DNA from: Desulfosporosinus sp. Sb-LF
Lineage (GTDB): Bacteria > Bacillota > Desulfitobacteriia > Desulfitobacteriales > Desulfitobacteriaceae
Assembly: GCF_004766055.1 (NCBI RefSeq)
Contig: NZ_SPQR01000002.1
Span: forward strand, 1-64,000
Reading direction: 5' to 3'
DNA length: 64,000 nt
Within the stretch, counting starts at the first letter, position 1. Each line of letters begins with the position of its first letter. This document shows positions 47,538-55,991 of this stretch, one piece after another. The notes under the pieces are model-generated. The model made no database searches and had not been told where the DNA came from. It saw only the letters and a list, made by a program, of their open reading frames with translations. The translations under genes were made by a program, and so were the position numbers.

Positions 47538-48605
47538 ATGTGGAAAGCCGTTAAATATTTGCCTGAGAATTTAGCAGAAACAATCGATATGGCGCGAGAG
47601 TATTACGGAGAATCCTGGATTTCCGACACCAGTTACTTGAAATGGCAGTATGAAGCCAATCCGGCTGGCCCGGCGATGATCCAATTGGCCCGAGATGTGA
47701 AAGCGGATCAGCTTGCCGGCCAATATGTCGTGATTCCGATGCGTTTCAAAGCCTATGACAAAACGTTTAACGGAATCCTCTCCTTAAACACTCTTACTCG
47801 CCAAATCTTCACTGGTCAAGGGATTTTCACTGGATTAGCAAAAACCGTCTATCAGGACTGCGCCGAACAAGGGATGGAGTTTTGTTATGGATTTCCCAAT
47901 CCGAATTCCTACCCAGGATTCACGAAAAAGCTAGGCTTTACCGACCTCGGGAGTGTCCCACTCTTGCTCAGGCCTTTAAATACCAAGGCTTTGGCCACAC
48001 AAAAATTCGGTTCCTTAATTGGATCTTTGGTGCTTCCATTCCAGCTCTTTTATAACGTTAAAGACCGCTTTGATGACCGCTATGAAGTTTATCCGCTCAC
48101 CGCCTTCGATCTCTCCGCTGTAGATGTCTTCTGGGCTAAACTACAACACAAATACCCGATCATGGGAATCCGAGATGCTGCCTATCTCCGCTGGCGGTAT
48201 TTCGAGAATCCCTATCGAGACTACCAAATCTACGGCATTCATAAAAAAAACAGCTCAGAGCTTAGCGGTTATATAGTGGGACGATGCACTGAAGTGGAAG
48301 GTATGGCTTCTGGTATGATCGTCGACTTTCTAGTTGATCCAAACGTTACCGACGCAGGGAACTTACTCATTAATCGTCTCTTACGCTTTTTTGTTGATAA
48401 CAACATGGATTTGGCTGGTTCGCTGATGCTGCCCCACACTGAAGAATCTCATATTCTCAAAGCCAATGGGTTCTTCACCTGTCCCAAGGCCTTAGAACCG
48501 CAGCCCTTCCCAGTTATTTACCGTAGGCTCATACCTCAAGAGGAAGATCCATTCCTTCAACTCAATCACTGGTTCTTAACCATGGGTGATTACGATGCTA
48601 TTTAG
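47538..48605 (+). CDS. GNAT-like acyltransferase
   Basis: A 355-residue protein with two acetyltransferase-fold (GNAT) halves. The first (about 15-165) shows VVIPMRFKAYDKTFNGILSL and FTGQGIFTGLAKTVY, a motif like the acyl-CoA-binding loop (Q/R-x-x-G-x-G/A). It continues with YGFPNPNSYPGFTKKLGF. The second half contains IMGIRDAAYLRWRYFENPY. ATG at 47538, nine bases after the previous stop, is chosen; a longer opening overlaps the transporter gene. Proteins of this layout occur in polysaccharide loci, where some acylate sugars or link amino acids. Substrate here is unknown. No membrane helix is seen. Confidence 0.8.
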   Translation: MWKAVKYLPENLAETIDMAREYYGESWISDTSYLKWQYEANPAGPAMIQLARDVKADQLAGQYVVIPMRFKAYDKTFNGILSLNTLTRQIFTGQGIFTGLAKTVYQDCAEQGMEFCYGFPNPNSYPGFTKKLGFTDLGSVPLLLRPLNTKALATQKFGSLIGSLVLPFQLFYNVKDRFDDRYEVYPLTAFDLSAVDVFWAKLQHKYPIMGIRDAAYLRWRYFENPYRDYQIYGIHKKNSSELSGYIVGRCTEVEGMASGMIVDFLVDPNVTDAGNLLINRLLRFFVDNNMDLAGSLMLPHTEESHILKANGFFTCPKALEPQPFPVIYRRLIPQEEDPFLQLNHWFLTMGDYDAI

Positions 48606-48759
48606 CTCTAAAGAAGCTCCTTAATCACAGTTTTGTCCTCTAAAGTGATCTCGTAAAAATTTTACTTCATAATCAACCATTACAGATGAAGATTAAATAA
48701 TTCGTTTGAGAAATTATGTAATAAAAAATTGTTCAGGTGACGAAAGCAGGGTTCAGGCT

Positions 48760-49584
48760 ATGAAGAATATATTAACCATCGACTTAGAAGAATGGTTTCA
48801 TGCCAATTATCATGATGATGTATTTGATCCCCAAAAAACGTATGAAGTGCGCATTGTCCAAAACACCGAACGTCTTTTAGCCCTCTTTTCCGAACATAAA
48901 GCTAAAGCAACCTTCTTCGTCCTTGGCTACGTTGCAGAACAACACCCCCAGCTGATCCGCAAAATTGCAGCAGCAGGACATGAAATTGCTACCCATGGGT
49001 ATGCTCATCAGCTTGTTTACCAACAAACCCCAGCGGTGTTTAAAGAAGATGTTAGTCAGGCCAAAAAACGCGTTGAAGATATCATCGGCAAAAGCGTCAA
49101 AGGATACAGGGCCCCTTCTTGGTCCATCACATCAAAGTCTCTCTGGGCCTGGGATATTCTTGAGGACTTAGGATTTGTCTACGATGCCAGCGTCTTTCCG
49201 ATCGAAACGTATCTTTATGGCCTGCCCTCTTCTCCCCGTTTTCCCTACCACCCTCAATACAATGGAAGGACCCTAAACCTTCTTGAAGTTCCTTCCTCGA
49301 CCGTGCAAATCTTAAATAAGAATATTCCTTTTGCCGGCGGCTTTTATTTCCGTGCACTACCCTATGCTATGATCGCGCAGTGCATCAAAACGGTAAATAA
49401 AGAAGGCCACCCGGCCATCGTCTACCTCCACCCCCGTGAGATCGACCCCGGCCAGCCTCGTCTCACCCTCAGTCTAAAAGAAAGTCTTATCCATTACTAC
49501 GGGATTAGCGGGTGCGAGCAGAAGTTGATACGCATCTTAAAAAAGTTCGAGTTTACTTCCATTGAGGAGTACTATGGGCTTTAG
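48760..49584 (+). CDS. Polysaccharide deacetylase (NodB/XrtA-locus type)
   Basis: A 274-residue carbohydrate esterase 4 enzyme. It has the catalytic motif TIDLEEWFH near the N-terminus (Asp as base and metal ligand), ATFFVLGYVAE and HEIATHGYAHQ with the His-x3-His zinc site. GYRAPSWSIT and HPREIDPGQPRL follow. The short N-terminus and the C-terminal extension with HPREID match the DUF3473-containing deacetylases often found with EPS/exosortase loci; no exosortase is seen here. No signal peptide is visible, so it may act on lipid-linked sugars inside the cell. I start it at ATG 48760 (MKNILTIDLEEW); an upstream in-frame start adds 18 residues unlike the family. Confidence 0.92.
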   Translation: MKNILTIDLEEWFHANYHDDVFDPQKTYEVRIVQNTERLLALFSEHKAKATFFVLGYVAEQHPQLIRKIAAAGHEIATHGYAHQLVYQQTPAVFKEDVSQAKKRVEDIIGKSVKGYRAPSWSITSKSLWAWDILEDLGFVYDASVFPIETYLYGLPSSPRFPYHPQYNGRTLNLLEVPSSTVQILNKNIPFAGGFYFRALPYAMIAQCIKTVNKEGHPAIVYLHPREIDPGQPRLTLSLKESLIHYYGISGCEQKLIRILKKFEFTSIEEYYGL

Positions 49585-49655
49585 AGTTCTACCATCGTGC
49601 CACATTGGAAATTCTGCTGATCAAGACTTTAGACTATACAATTAGGAATAATATT

Positions 49656-49704
49656 AATTAACACGAGACCGTAGGATTTTTACCCCTACGGTCTCGTGTT
49701 AATT
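49656..49704. terminator. Bidirectional terminator between convergent genes
   Basis: AATTAACACGAGACCGTAGG and its perfect complement form a 20-base stem with a 9-base loop. It sits between the deacetylase gene (plus) and the GT2 gene (minus), so it can serve both. Confidence 0.8.
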
Positions 49705-49782
49705 CAAAGTGTTTTATCTATAGATTTTAAGCATTGCGGCGTAACGTGCAGACGCGTGCAGAAAAGCACTCCTCCCCTCGTT

Positions 49783-50490
49783 CTACTCCGGCCAAATCCT
49801 ACTCATCATCGAATTAAGAATAATCGCCAAGCTGACCTTAAACATATAATACCCGCTCTTAAACGGGGTGATCGACGAATTGCCGGACAACCGTGCATCC
49901 ATTTCCACTGAAACTTCCATCACCCGCAACCCATTCTTAACCAAGGTTACGATTGAATCCGGTTCCGGATAATCTGTAGAATAATGGGTGGACACTACCC
50001 TCAACGCCTTTTGGTTATAGGCTCGGAATCCTGAGGTAGGGTCCGTATAAGTTTTGCGAACGACAGACTGAATTGTTTTACTTAGGATATAAATCCCTAG
50101 GCGCCGAGGTAAAGCCGATTTGTACGATGTTTTTGCTAAAAAGCGTGATCCAATCGTAACATCCGCTTTCCCAAGAAGTATCGGGTCAATCAACTTCTTG
50201 ATTTCTTCTGCTCGGTGTTGCCCATCCCCATCCACTTGTAAAGCCACGTCATAATGATTCTTCACAGCATAAAGAAACCCGGTTTGGACAGCTCCTCCAA
50301 TACCCAGGTTCACGGGCAAAGAAATTACCTTCGCTCCCTGTCTACGAGCAACCTCAGCTGTTTGATCGGTTGACCCGTCGTCAATCACGAGCACATCAAG
50401 CCAAGGAGACGTGGTTTTTAGATTTCTGACCACCGAGCCGATATTTTCAGCCTCATTTAAGGCCGGAACGATCGCTAAAGTTCGTTTCAT
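49783..50490 (-). CDS. GT2 glycosyltransferase, polyprenyl-phosphate hexose synthase type
   Basis: A 235-residue GT-A enzyme resembling dolichol/undecaprenyl-phosphate mannosyl- or glucosyltransferases: LAIVPALNEAENIGSVV, VLVIDDGSTDQTAEVARRQGA, LPVNLGIGGAVQTGF and the metal-site QVDGDGQH. It ends without membrane helices, as in the short DPM1 class. The start ATG lies inside the last 38 bases of the DUF2304 gene, so the two are coupled. It probably makes a polyprenyl-phosphate sugar used by the ArnT-like transferase encoded just upstream. Confidence 0.9.
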   Translation of the reverse strand: MKRTLAIVPALNEAENIGSVVRNLKTTSPWLDVLVIDDGSTDQTAEVARRQGAKVISLPVNLGIGGAVQTGFLYAVKNHYDVALQVDGDGQHRAEEIKKLIDPILLGKADVTIGSRFLAKTSYKSALPRRLGIYILSKTIQSVVRKTYTDPTSGFRAYNQKALRVVSTHYSTDYPEPDSIVTLVKNGLRVMEVSVEMDARLSGNSSITPFKSGYYMFKVSLAIILNSMMSRIWPE

Positions 50491-50860
50491 AGTGTTTCGT
50501 TAAACCGTCCTTACCCAAGAATTCCATCACTTTTATTTCATCTTCGAGAAGAGCAATCCGTTGTATTAAGACCCGATTGTTTGAACTCAACTTCGAAATT
50601 GCTAGGGAAAAATGAATGCATAAAACAAACACTAAAGCCCCAAAAACTACAAAAAGTGCTGAAGGGGCATAATAAATCCCCATTAAGCCTGCTAGGTACT
50701 CAATCCCATTTCTCCAAAGAGAAAAGAAGATCATGCCTAAACCCGATACAATCCAGATGAGAGAGTATTCAACTGCCAAGCGCCTCCTTCGAACTTGCTC
50801 CACGACAAATCCTGTGACAATTAGGCTGGTTATAAGAGCGGCTATCTGAATACGCGACAT
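50453..50860 (-). CDS. DUF2304 membrane protein
   Basis: A 135-residue protein with three hydrophobic helices (about 5-22, 33-52, 65-88) and a C-terminal helical tail rich in Leu/Glu/Lys (about 90-125). EYSLIWIVSGLGMIFFSLW is the recognisable core of DUF2304. Such proteins are regularly encoded next to GT2 enzymes, and the tail may tether the soluble GT2 to the membrane. It starts directly after the stop of the ArnT-like gene and overlaps the GT2 gene by 38 bases, so these three form one transcript. Confidence 0.85.
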   Translation of the reverse strand: MSRIQIAALITSLIVTGFVVEQVRRRRLAVEYSLIWIVSGLGMIFFSLWRNGIEYLAGLMGIYYAPSALFVVFGALVFVLCIHFSLAISKLSSNNRVLIQRIALLEDEIKVMEFLGKDGLTKHYETNFSDRSGLK

Positions 50861-52246
50861 CTATACCCTTCTTCCTGTTCGGAGATTCGCTTTTGAAAGT
50901 TTTTCTATTCCTTCGAGGGCAATAACCAATACCAAGGACCCTAAGAGAATCAGCGCAGGCATCACCGGCAGACGGTAGCGAGCGCCGGAAACCACCGTAA
51001 TCATGGACACAACAAAGCTATAATAAACGGTAAACAGCAATAGAAAGCTGTATTTTTTCAGACGAAAGAAACTAAGAAGCACACCAGCAAGCCCTAACAG
51101 GAGATACCCTTTATCGAGCGAATACCCCTTCATCTTGTAGGCTTGGCCGTCAGCGGGAGTCACTGGTTGCCAGAACAGGTTTATTTCTTTATCCAACGTG
51201 CGCTGCAGAAACAGCACGGGGTGTCGAAGAATATAAGTTTCTGCCAGTTGTTTATAGTCCTTTTCTTGTTCCGGAATCGGCAGTTTTTCAATACGGGCTT
51301 TCACATCGGGGTCATAGCTCGGTTGGGTAAAATAGAAATAGCTGTTCGTCACTGTCAAAGGATTGTTCCCTAGGTAAAATTCATAAGAACCGTAATTGGA
51401 CACCGCAATAAATTGATGATATTTGAACGCGTTACGAATCCACCAAGGACTCATAACCAGAATCGTCATCAATACGATGATGCTGAAATCTCTGATTGCC
51501 GTTTTTAAATGCCAGCGTTTCATCCACAGGATCCAAATTCCCAAGACCGGGAAATAAAGTAAGAGTAACGGGCGAACGAGATTCGAAATTCCGATCGCAG
51601 CTCCTAATATCAAGAGGGTCTGGAGCTTAGGCTTTTCGATCTGTTTGGAATAACAGGCCGAAAGATAAAGAAACAGTGTGATCGTAAAAATGTAGGTAGT
51701 TTCTGTAAGAACGTACATCCCCCAAAAAGCATACAAAGGGTATCCCAGAGTCAACCCATAGGGGATCCAAGCATACTTCTTGCCAAATAGGATTTCTCCT
51801 GTCTTATAAGCTAGTACCGCACTGGCCGCTCCAAGTGTGGCGTGCAGAACAGCAATCACCATTCCATAGCTTTTGAATCCAAAGATCCCATAGATTAAGG
51901 CTAAGAGCAAGGGATAAATCGGCCCAACCACATACTCGCGGGTCTGAGCCACCTCCCTCACGACACCGTCAGCCCCCTGTACGAAATTCGCGGTATTCAC
52001 GAGACCTCGCCCTTGAAGAAAATTCTCGGCAATGTTGGAGTAGTGTAGTCCATCCGGAGAAATAAGATAGTGCACACTATACGATTTGATATAAAGCAGC
52101 TCTATACCCAAGGCGATAAGAAACAAGAGTCCTGTAATCCACAGCCCTGTTCGAGGTTCGATGTTCGAGGCACGAGATTCGAATTCTAGTGCTTTTTTAT
52201 ACTGTTTATCCAATGATGTCCATCCTTCGTTCATTTTTAAGAGCAC
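50861..52246 (-). CDS. ArnT/GT39-like membrane glycosyltransferase
   Basis: A 461-residue protein with about 11 hydrophobic helices. The first outer loop has YLISPDGLHYSNIAENFLQGRG, with the acidic residue that marks GT-C enzymes, and YVVGPIYPLLLALIYGIFG follows. Members use polyprenyl-phosphate sugars outside the membrane to glycosylate lipids, polymers or proteins. The GT2 and DUF2304 genes follow immediately, giving a plausible donor. GTG at 52246 is the outermost start, with no good ribosome site; an ATG five codons later is as likely. The first 35 residues are polar and encoded by short GTTCGA-type repeats, so they may be a recent addition. Confidence 0.88.
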   Translation of the reverse strand: MLLKMNEGWTSLDKQYKKALEFESRASNIEPRTGLWITGLLFLIALGIELLYIKSYSVHYLISPDGLHYSNIAENFLQGRGLVNTANFVQGADGVVREVAQTREYVVGPIYPLLLALIYGIFGFKSYGMVIAVLHATLGAASAVLAYKTGEILFGKKYAWIPYGLTLGYPLYAFWGMYVLTETTYIFTITLFLYLSACYSKQIEKPKLQTLLILGAAIGISNLVRPLLLLYFPVLGIWILWMKRWHLKTAIRDFSIIVLMTILVMSPWWIRNAFKYHQFIAVSNYGSYEFYLGNNPLTVTNSYFYFTQPSYDPDVKARIEKLPIPEQEKDYKQLAETYILRHPVLFLQRTLDKEINLFWQPVTPADGQAYKMKGYSLDKGYLLLGLAGVLLSFFRLKKYSFLLLFTVYYSFVVSMITVVSGARYRLPVMPALILLGSLVLVIALEGIEKLSKANLRTGRRV

Positions 52247-52301
52247 AGAGCCACTAGAAACCGATTTGAACTAATTAAGCTAATAAATACGATGCTGAAA
52301 A

Positions 52302-54635
52302 TTACTTTGTTAGTAATTCACTAATCAACGTTTCATTAGCAGTACCGATGACCCCAGTTCCCCCTAAAACATACATTTTAGTCGTCTTGCCACACAGACT
52401 CCCTAGATAAGTTTTTGTATCGTCATTTAAGCCGTCTTTAGGTATTAAAAGCATTGGGCTCCCCGTTAAAGCAGCAAAAGCACCCCCGGATAAACCATCT
52501 GGGAAGTTTTCCCCCGTGACAATGACGATTGACGTGGGATCCTGATCAAAATGCTTAACAATTTGTAACATCGTATCATATTTTGTATTTCCAGCCAAGC
52601 GCAGCGGCCCGTAGCTCTCCAGAGCGCCACCTTTGCTGTCAAACGCAGTCGATATGGCAAATTTCCCACCGACGACGATCGTCTTAGTCACCGAGAAATC
52701 TTTCAGTATTCTTTGGGTGGAGTCAGGCAATGTGTTCTTTTCTGTGAGCAAGATAGGAATCCCCAGAGTAGCTGCCGGAGCAGACGCTGATAGGGCATCA
52801 GGAAAACTGGTACTGGAAGCAAGAATTACCTGAGTACTTGGACCCATCTTCCTTGCAATCTCTGCTGCAGTATCGGCGGCTGTGTCCCCGGAAATTCGCT
52901 CAAAGGGCAGATTTGCTGCTGTAAGCGCATTTGTGACTGTCTTTTTGATAGCGCCCTCTCCCCCAATGACATAAACCTTGCTCCCCGAGCCAAGGCGTTT
53001 CATTTCTTGCAAAACGGCAGTGTCGAGCTGATAAGGTGATGTCAAGAGCAAGGGCGCTTTAAGTTTCTTGGCTAGTGGGGCGGCTGCTAAGGCATCCTGA
53101 AAACGATCTACCCGAGCAAGGAGCACAACGGGGGAAGAGTTGTCGGCCCAACCCGCCTGGGAGATGTTGATCGCTGTGTCCTCTGCTCGTATCCCTGATA
53201 GACGTATGATACTCGGGACCACTGGTTGAGGTGTTGGCGTAGGAGTCGGAGTCGGAGTCGGAGTTGGTATTGGTGTCGGCACTGGATCGGGATTCGAGAC
53301 GGCTCCATTAGTTTTTTGATATCCGATTTTAGCCCGTTCTGTGAGTGTAGCATCCAACATTGGCCCTTGTTGAACTATCAAATAGTCCTTTGCAGCATTC
53401 GCGTTTGAGGAGTCTGTGCCCAAAAGCGCTAATTTATCCGCTTCATCTAAAAGCTTGTTATAAACCCCAAGTAGGCCTTTTTTAGCCTTTTCCCCAAGGT
53501 CCCCATTCAAACTCTCGCCTTGAAGAATCGTAGAATAATCTTGAACAGCGCTCTTGAGAGAGGGTCCTGTTCCGTCAAGGGCCAACTTATCTGCTTCTGC
53601 TAAGAGCTTGCCCGAGGCACTCAGATAGCCAGTGTTAGCCCGTCCTGAGATGCTAGCATCCAAACTCGGCCCCTGCAGAACGGTCCAGTAGTATTTAGCC
53701 GCAGTTGCGTATGAAGAATCTTTACTCTCACATGCCAAAGTGTCCGCTTCAGCTAGGAGTTTACCATAGGAACTAAGGATTTTCTGCGAGAGAATCGTCT
53801 TATCAGTCACTAAAGGGCTACTATAAGCTGTTATATAAAATCCTAAGGCATAATACGAACCCCAACGTGCATAGTTGTACCAGTAATCTCCATTAGCGGC
53901 ATCTGCGCTGGGACCTCCGCCGGAGGAAATCAGCGAACTTTCATTGATCACCAGATCCCCTAAATGAACCGAAGTCGGCGTACTCCAGCAACTAGCGAGA
54001 CTGGGAGGATTTACAGGAGGTAAAAGGGATTTCGAAAGCTTTGTGGCTCCAGGTGCGAAGGTAATTGCGCTATTGTATTTCTGCCCCATAAGGCTAAAGA
54101 CTGAATCTTGATAAGCGGATTTACCCGTAATGAAATTCGGGTTATTCCTGGAATCCCAGCTATTATAGCCCCACACGGCAAAATACCAGTTTTCCAAAAC
54201 GTTGCGATCCCCGTTTCCAATCTTGGGGTAAGCTCGCCACTTTTGGTTAAGCATCTGGCAACCCACTTCGATATTATAATCTATATCGTTTTTTAGTCTC
54301 TCGATTGTCGCCGTGTCAGTGGAATTATAAGAGGAGATCTGCATTATCCCAATCCCTATACCGTCACGCCCGATTAGGGGCTTATCGGTTAAGGGGAGTC
54401 CTGTCGTCGCATCTAGTTCATATTGCTTCCACCCGCTCTCCATCCAGACAATGGCTTTTAGGAGTACCGGAGGTATGTTGTACTTATTGGCCATATCCTC
54501 TAGCTTTTTACTTATCTCTGTATAGTAAGCCTTTTGATCAAAGGCAGCCATAACTGGTCTAGCCGGGATTAGCTGCATTAAGATGAGTCCAATGATCAAT
54601 ACTGTGATGATTTTATTGTAGTAATGTGTCCTCAT
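52302..54635 (-). CDS. CWB2-anchored lytic transglycosylase
   Basis: A 777-residue exported protein starting at ATG 54635 (MRTHYYNKIITVLIIG), a typical signal peptide; a start 48 bases earlier adds a polar N-terminus and is rejected. A lysozyme-like SLT domain follows (about 35-200) with catalytic Glu66 in WMESGW and GIGIMQISSYN. Three 51-residue repeats (about 292-443, KLLAEAD motif), a Thr-Pro linker and three C-terminal CWB2 repeats (about 470-777: APLLLTS, KVYVIGGEGAI, TIVVGGKFAIS) complete it. It should cleave glycan strands in the wall. The gap to the next gene (55 bases) shows no terminator, so some read-through into the ArnT-like gene is likely. Confidence 0.92.
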   Translation of the reverse strand: MRTHYYNKIITVLIIGLILMQLIPARPVMAAFDQKAYYTEISKKLEDMANKYNIPPVLLKAIVWMESGWKQYELDATTGLPLTDKPLIGRDGIGIGIMQISSYNSTDTATIERLKNDIDYNIEVGCQMLNQKWRAYPKIGNGDRNVLENWYFAVWGYNSWDSRNNPNFITGKSAYQDSVFSLMGQKYNSAITFAPGATKLSKSLLPPVNPPSLASCWSTPTSVHLGDLVINESSLISSGGGPSADAANGDYWYNYARWGSYYALGFYITAYSSPLVTDKTILSQKILSSYGKLLAEADTLACESKDSSYATAAKYYWTVLQGPSLDASISGRANTGYLSASGKLLAEADKLALDGTGPSLKSAVQDYSTILQGESLNGDLGEKAKKGLLGVYNKLLDEADKLALLGTDSSNANAAKDYLIVQQGPMLDATLTERAKIGYQKTNGAVSNPDPVPTPIPTPTPTPTPTPTPQPVVPSIIRLSGIRAEDTAINISQAGWADNSSPVVLLARVDRFQDALAAAPLAKKLKAPLLLTSPYQLDTAVLQEMKRLGSGSKVYVIGGEGAIKKTVTNALTAANLPFERISGDTAADTAAEIARKMGPSTQVILASSTSFPDALSASAPAATLGIPILLTEKNTLPDSTQRILKDFSVTKTIVVGGKFAISTAFDSKGGALESYGPLRLAGNTKYDTMLQIVKHFDQDPTSIVIVTGENFPDGLSGGAFAALTGSPMLLIPKDGLNDDTKTYLGSLCGKTTKMYVLGGTGVIGTANETLISELLTK
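53226..53280. repeat. Thr-Pro linker repeat
   Basis: Six-base direct repeats (plus strand GGAGTC/GGTGTC) encode a PTPTPTPTPTPTP linker between the 51-residue repeats and the CWB2 domains. Such repeats can slip and change linker length. Confidence 0.7.
53307..53762. repeat. Three 153-bp tandem units in the transglycosylase gene
   Basis: Units of 51, 51 and 50 codons each begin KLLAEAD or KLLDEAD and contain a YxxxLQGxSL-like segment. Their sequences are diverged, so the duplication is old. They form a helical repeat spacer between the enzyme and the wall anchor. Confidence 0.75.
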
Positions 54636-54748
54636 ACTTCCTAACTCTTCCTTTCTGTACCCTAAGTCATAGACTATATCCATTCCTTATTCGACACGTT
54701 AGGAAAGAATCCTTCTCAAAAACTATTCATAGACCTCCACGAAACTAC

Positions 54749-54793
54749 AAAAGCCCCTCTAAGTTAACCCTAAAGGGCTACCTAGAGAAGCTA
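54749..54793 (-). terminator. Terminator of the dlt operon
   Basis: On the minus strand, GCTTCTCTA-type and TAGAGGGGC arms enclose an inner AGCCCT/AGGGTT stem, followed by TTTT. It is 26 bases after the dltB stop. Confidence 0.75.
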
Positions 54794-54818
54794 TTTTAGA
54801 ACCATGACTTTACTGAAG

Positions 54819-55991
54819 TTACCCTAATCTTCCAGAGAAAATCAAGAAACCGAACATGACAAAATGCAAAGTAACTACGATGGCGAACAGATCCCACACC
54901 GGTCCCTTTCCCCAAAACTTCCAGGTTCTGTTCTTGCGATCCAGAAAGTCAAAGCCAATCATAAGCCCTGCATGATAGAGTCCATATAAGATGTAACGGA
55001 GTTGGGTTCCGTGCCATACTCCCATGACGCCAAAAAGCAGGAAATATCCCACGTAAGAAGCTGTATAGCGGTTTCGAAAGCGCTTTTTCTTGGCTGAATC
55101 GAGGACAAAGCGCATATAGATGTAATCCCGGAACCAAAACGATAGCGAGATATGCCAGCGATTCCAAAAATCCTTAATATTTTTCGAAATGAACGGTCTG
55201 TCAAAATTCTCGGGGGTTTTGATGCCTAAGAGATAGCTGACACCAATGGCAAAGGCACTATACCCTGCAAAGTCAAAGAAGAGATAAAGACTATAGGCGT
55301 ACATGTATTGAAGCGTTGGCCGGAATCCAAAGGCATGATTCAGCGGGTCAAGCCCTATCTTGTTGATTAGATAGGCGAGAATAAATTTATACAGAAAGCC
55401 ACGGAAAATGTAGTCCATTCCATGAGCGGCTAATTCTCCGTATTCCTGCCGTGTGAGGGATTTATCGAGATCCGTGACGAAACGTCGGTAGCGGTCGATC
55501 GGACCGGATGAAAGAGTAGGGAAAAAGAGAACAAAACTGATGAAATCCAATAAATGAACGTCTTTAATCAACCCATCGCGGATTTCTATAATGATCCCTA
55601 CCGTACGGAAGGTTAAATACGAGATTCCTATAAAACCGATCACAGTTTGCCAAAACCCCAGAGCTATAACACTGGGGTTTAATTTCACACCCACCAGCGG
55701 CAAAATTGATAAGAAAATCATTAGATAAAAGACATCGGCTCGATTTTTTCCGAGAGGTCTCGTCCTATAGTGCAAATAAAAGCGTACTATGATCCATTGA
55801 AACAGGAGATAACCCGCAATCTGATAGAGCACGCTCAGTGGACGCGCGATGAAGAGAAGCATACCCAGCGTGGAAAGGAAGACCCATACGGCTCGAACTC
55901 TACCTGAAAATCCCAAGATTCCAAGTAAGACTGCAGGTACTAGCGGAATAAGTAAATATAAGAAGTAAGAGAAGTCCTCATAAGGCGTCAT
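54819..55991 (-). CDS. dltB: MBOAT D-alanyl transfer protein
   Basis: The 390-residue, multi-helix membrane O-acyltransferase moves D-alanine from the carrier protein across the membrane for transfer to the wall polymer. FFPTLSSGPIDRYRRF, FYLFFDFAGYSAFAIG-like helices, NFDRPFISKNIKDFWNRWHISLS and GVMGVWHGTQ, with the catalytic His, are all present. The start overlaps the dltA stop (TAATG), so the two are coupled. It is the last gene of the operon before a terminator. Confidence 0.96.
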   Translation of the reverse strand: MTPYEDFSYFLYLLIPLVPAVLLGILGFSGRVRAVWVFLSTLGMLLFIARPLSVLYQIAGYLLFQWIIVRFYLHYRTRPLGKNRADVFYLMIFLSILPLVGVKLNPSVIALGFWQTVIGFIGISYLTFRTVGIIIEIRDGLIKDVHLLDFISFVLFFPTLSSGPIDRYRRFVTDLDKSLTRQEYGELAAHGMDYIFRGFLYKFILAYLINKIGLDPLNHAFGFRPTLQYMYAYSLYLFFDFAGYSAFAIGVSYLLGIKTPENFDRPFISKNIKDFWNRWHISLSFWFRDYIYMRFVLDSAKKKRFRNRYTASYVGYFLLFGVMGVWHGTQLRYILYGLYHAGLMIGFDFLDRKNRTWKFWGKGPVWDLFAIVVTLHFVMFGFLIFSGRLG

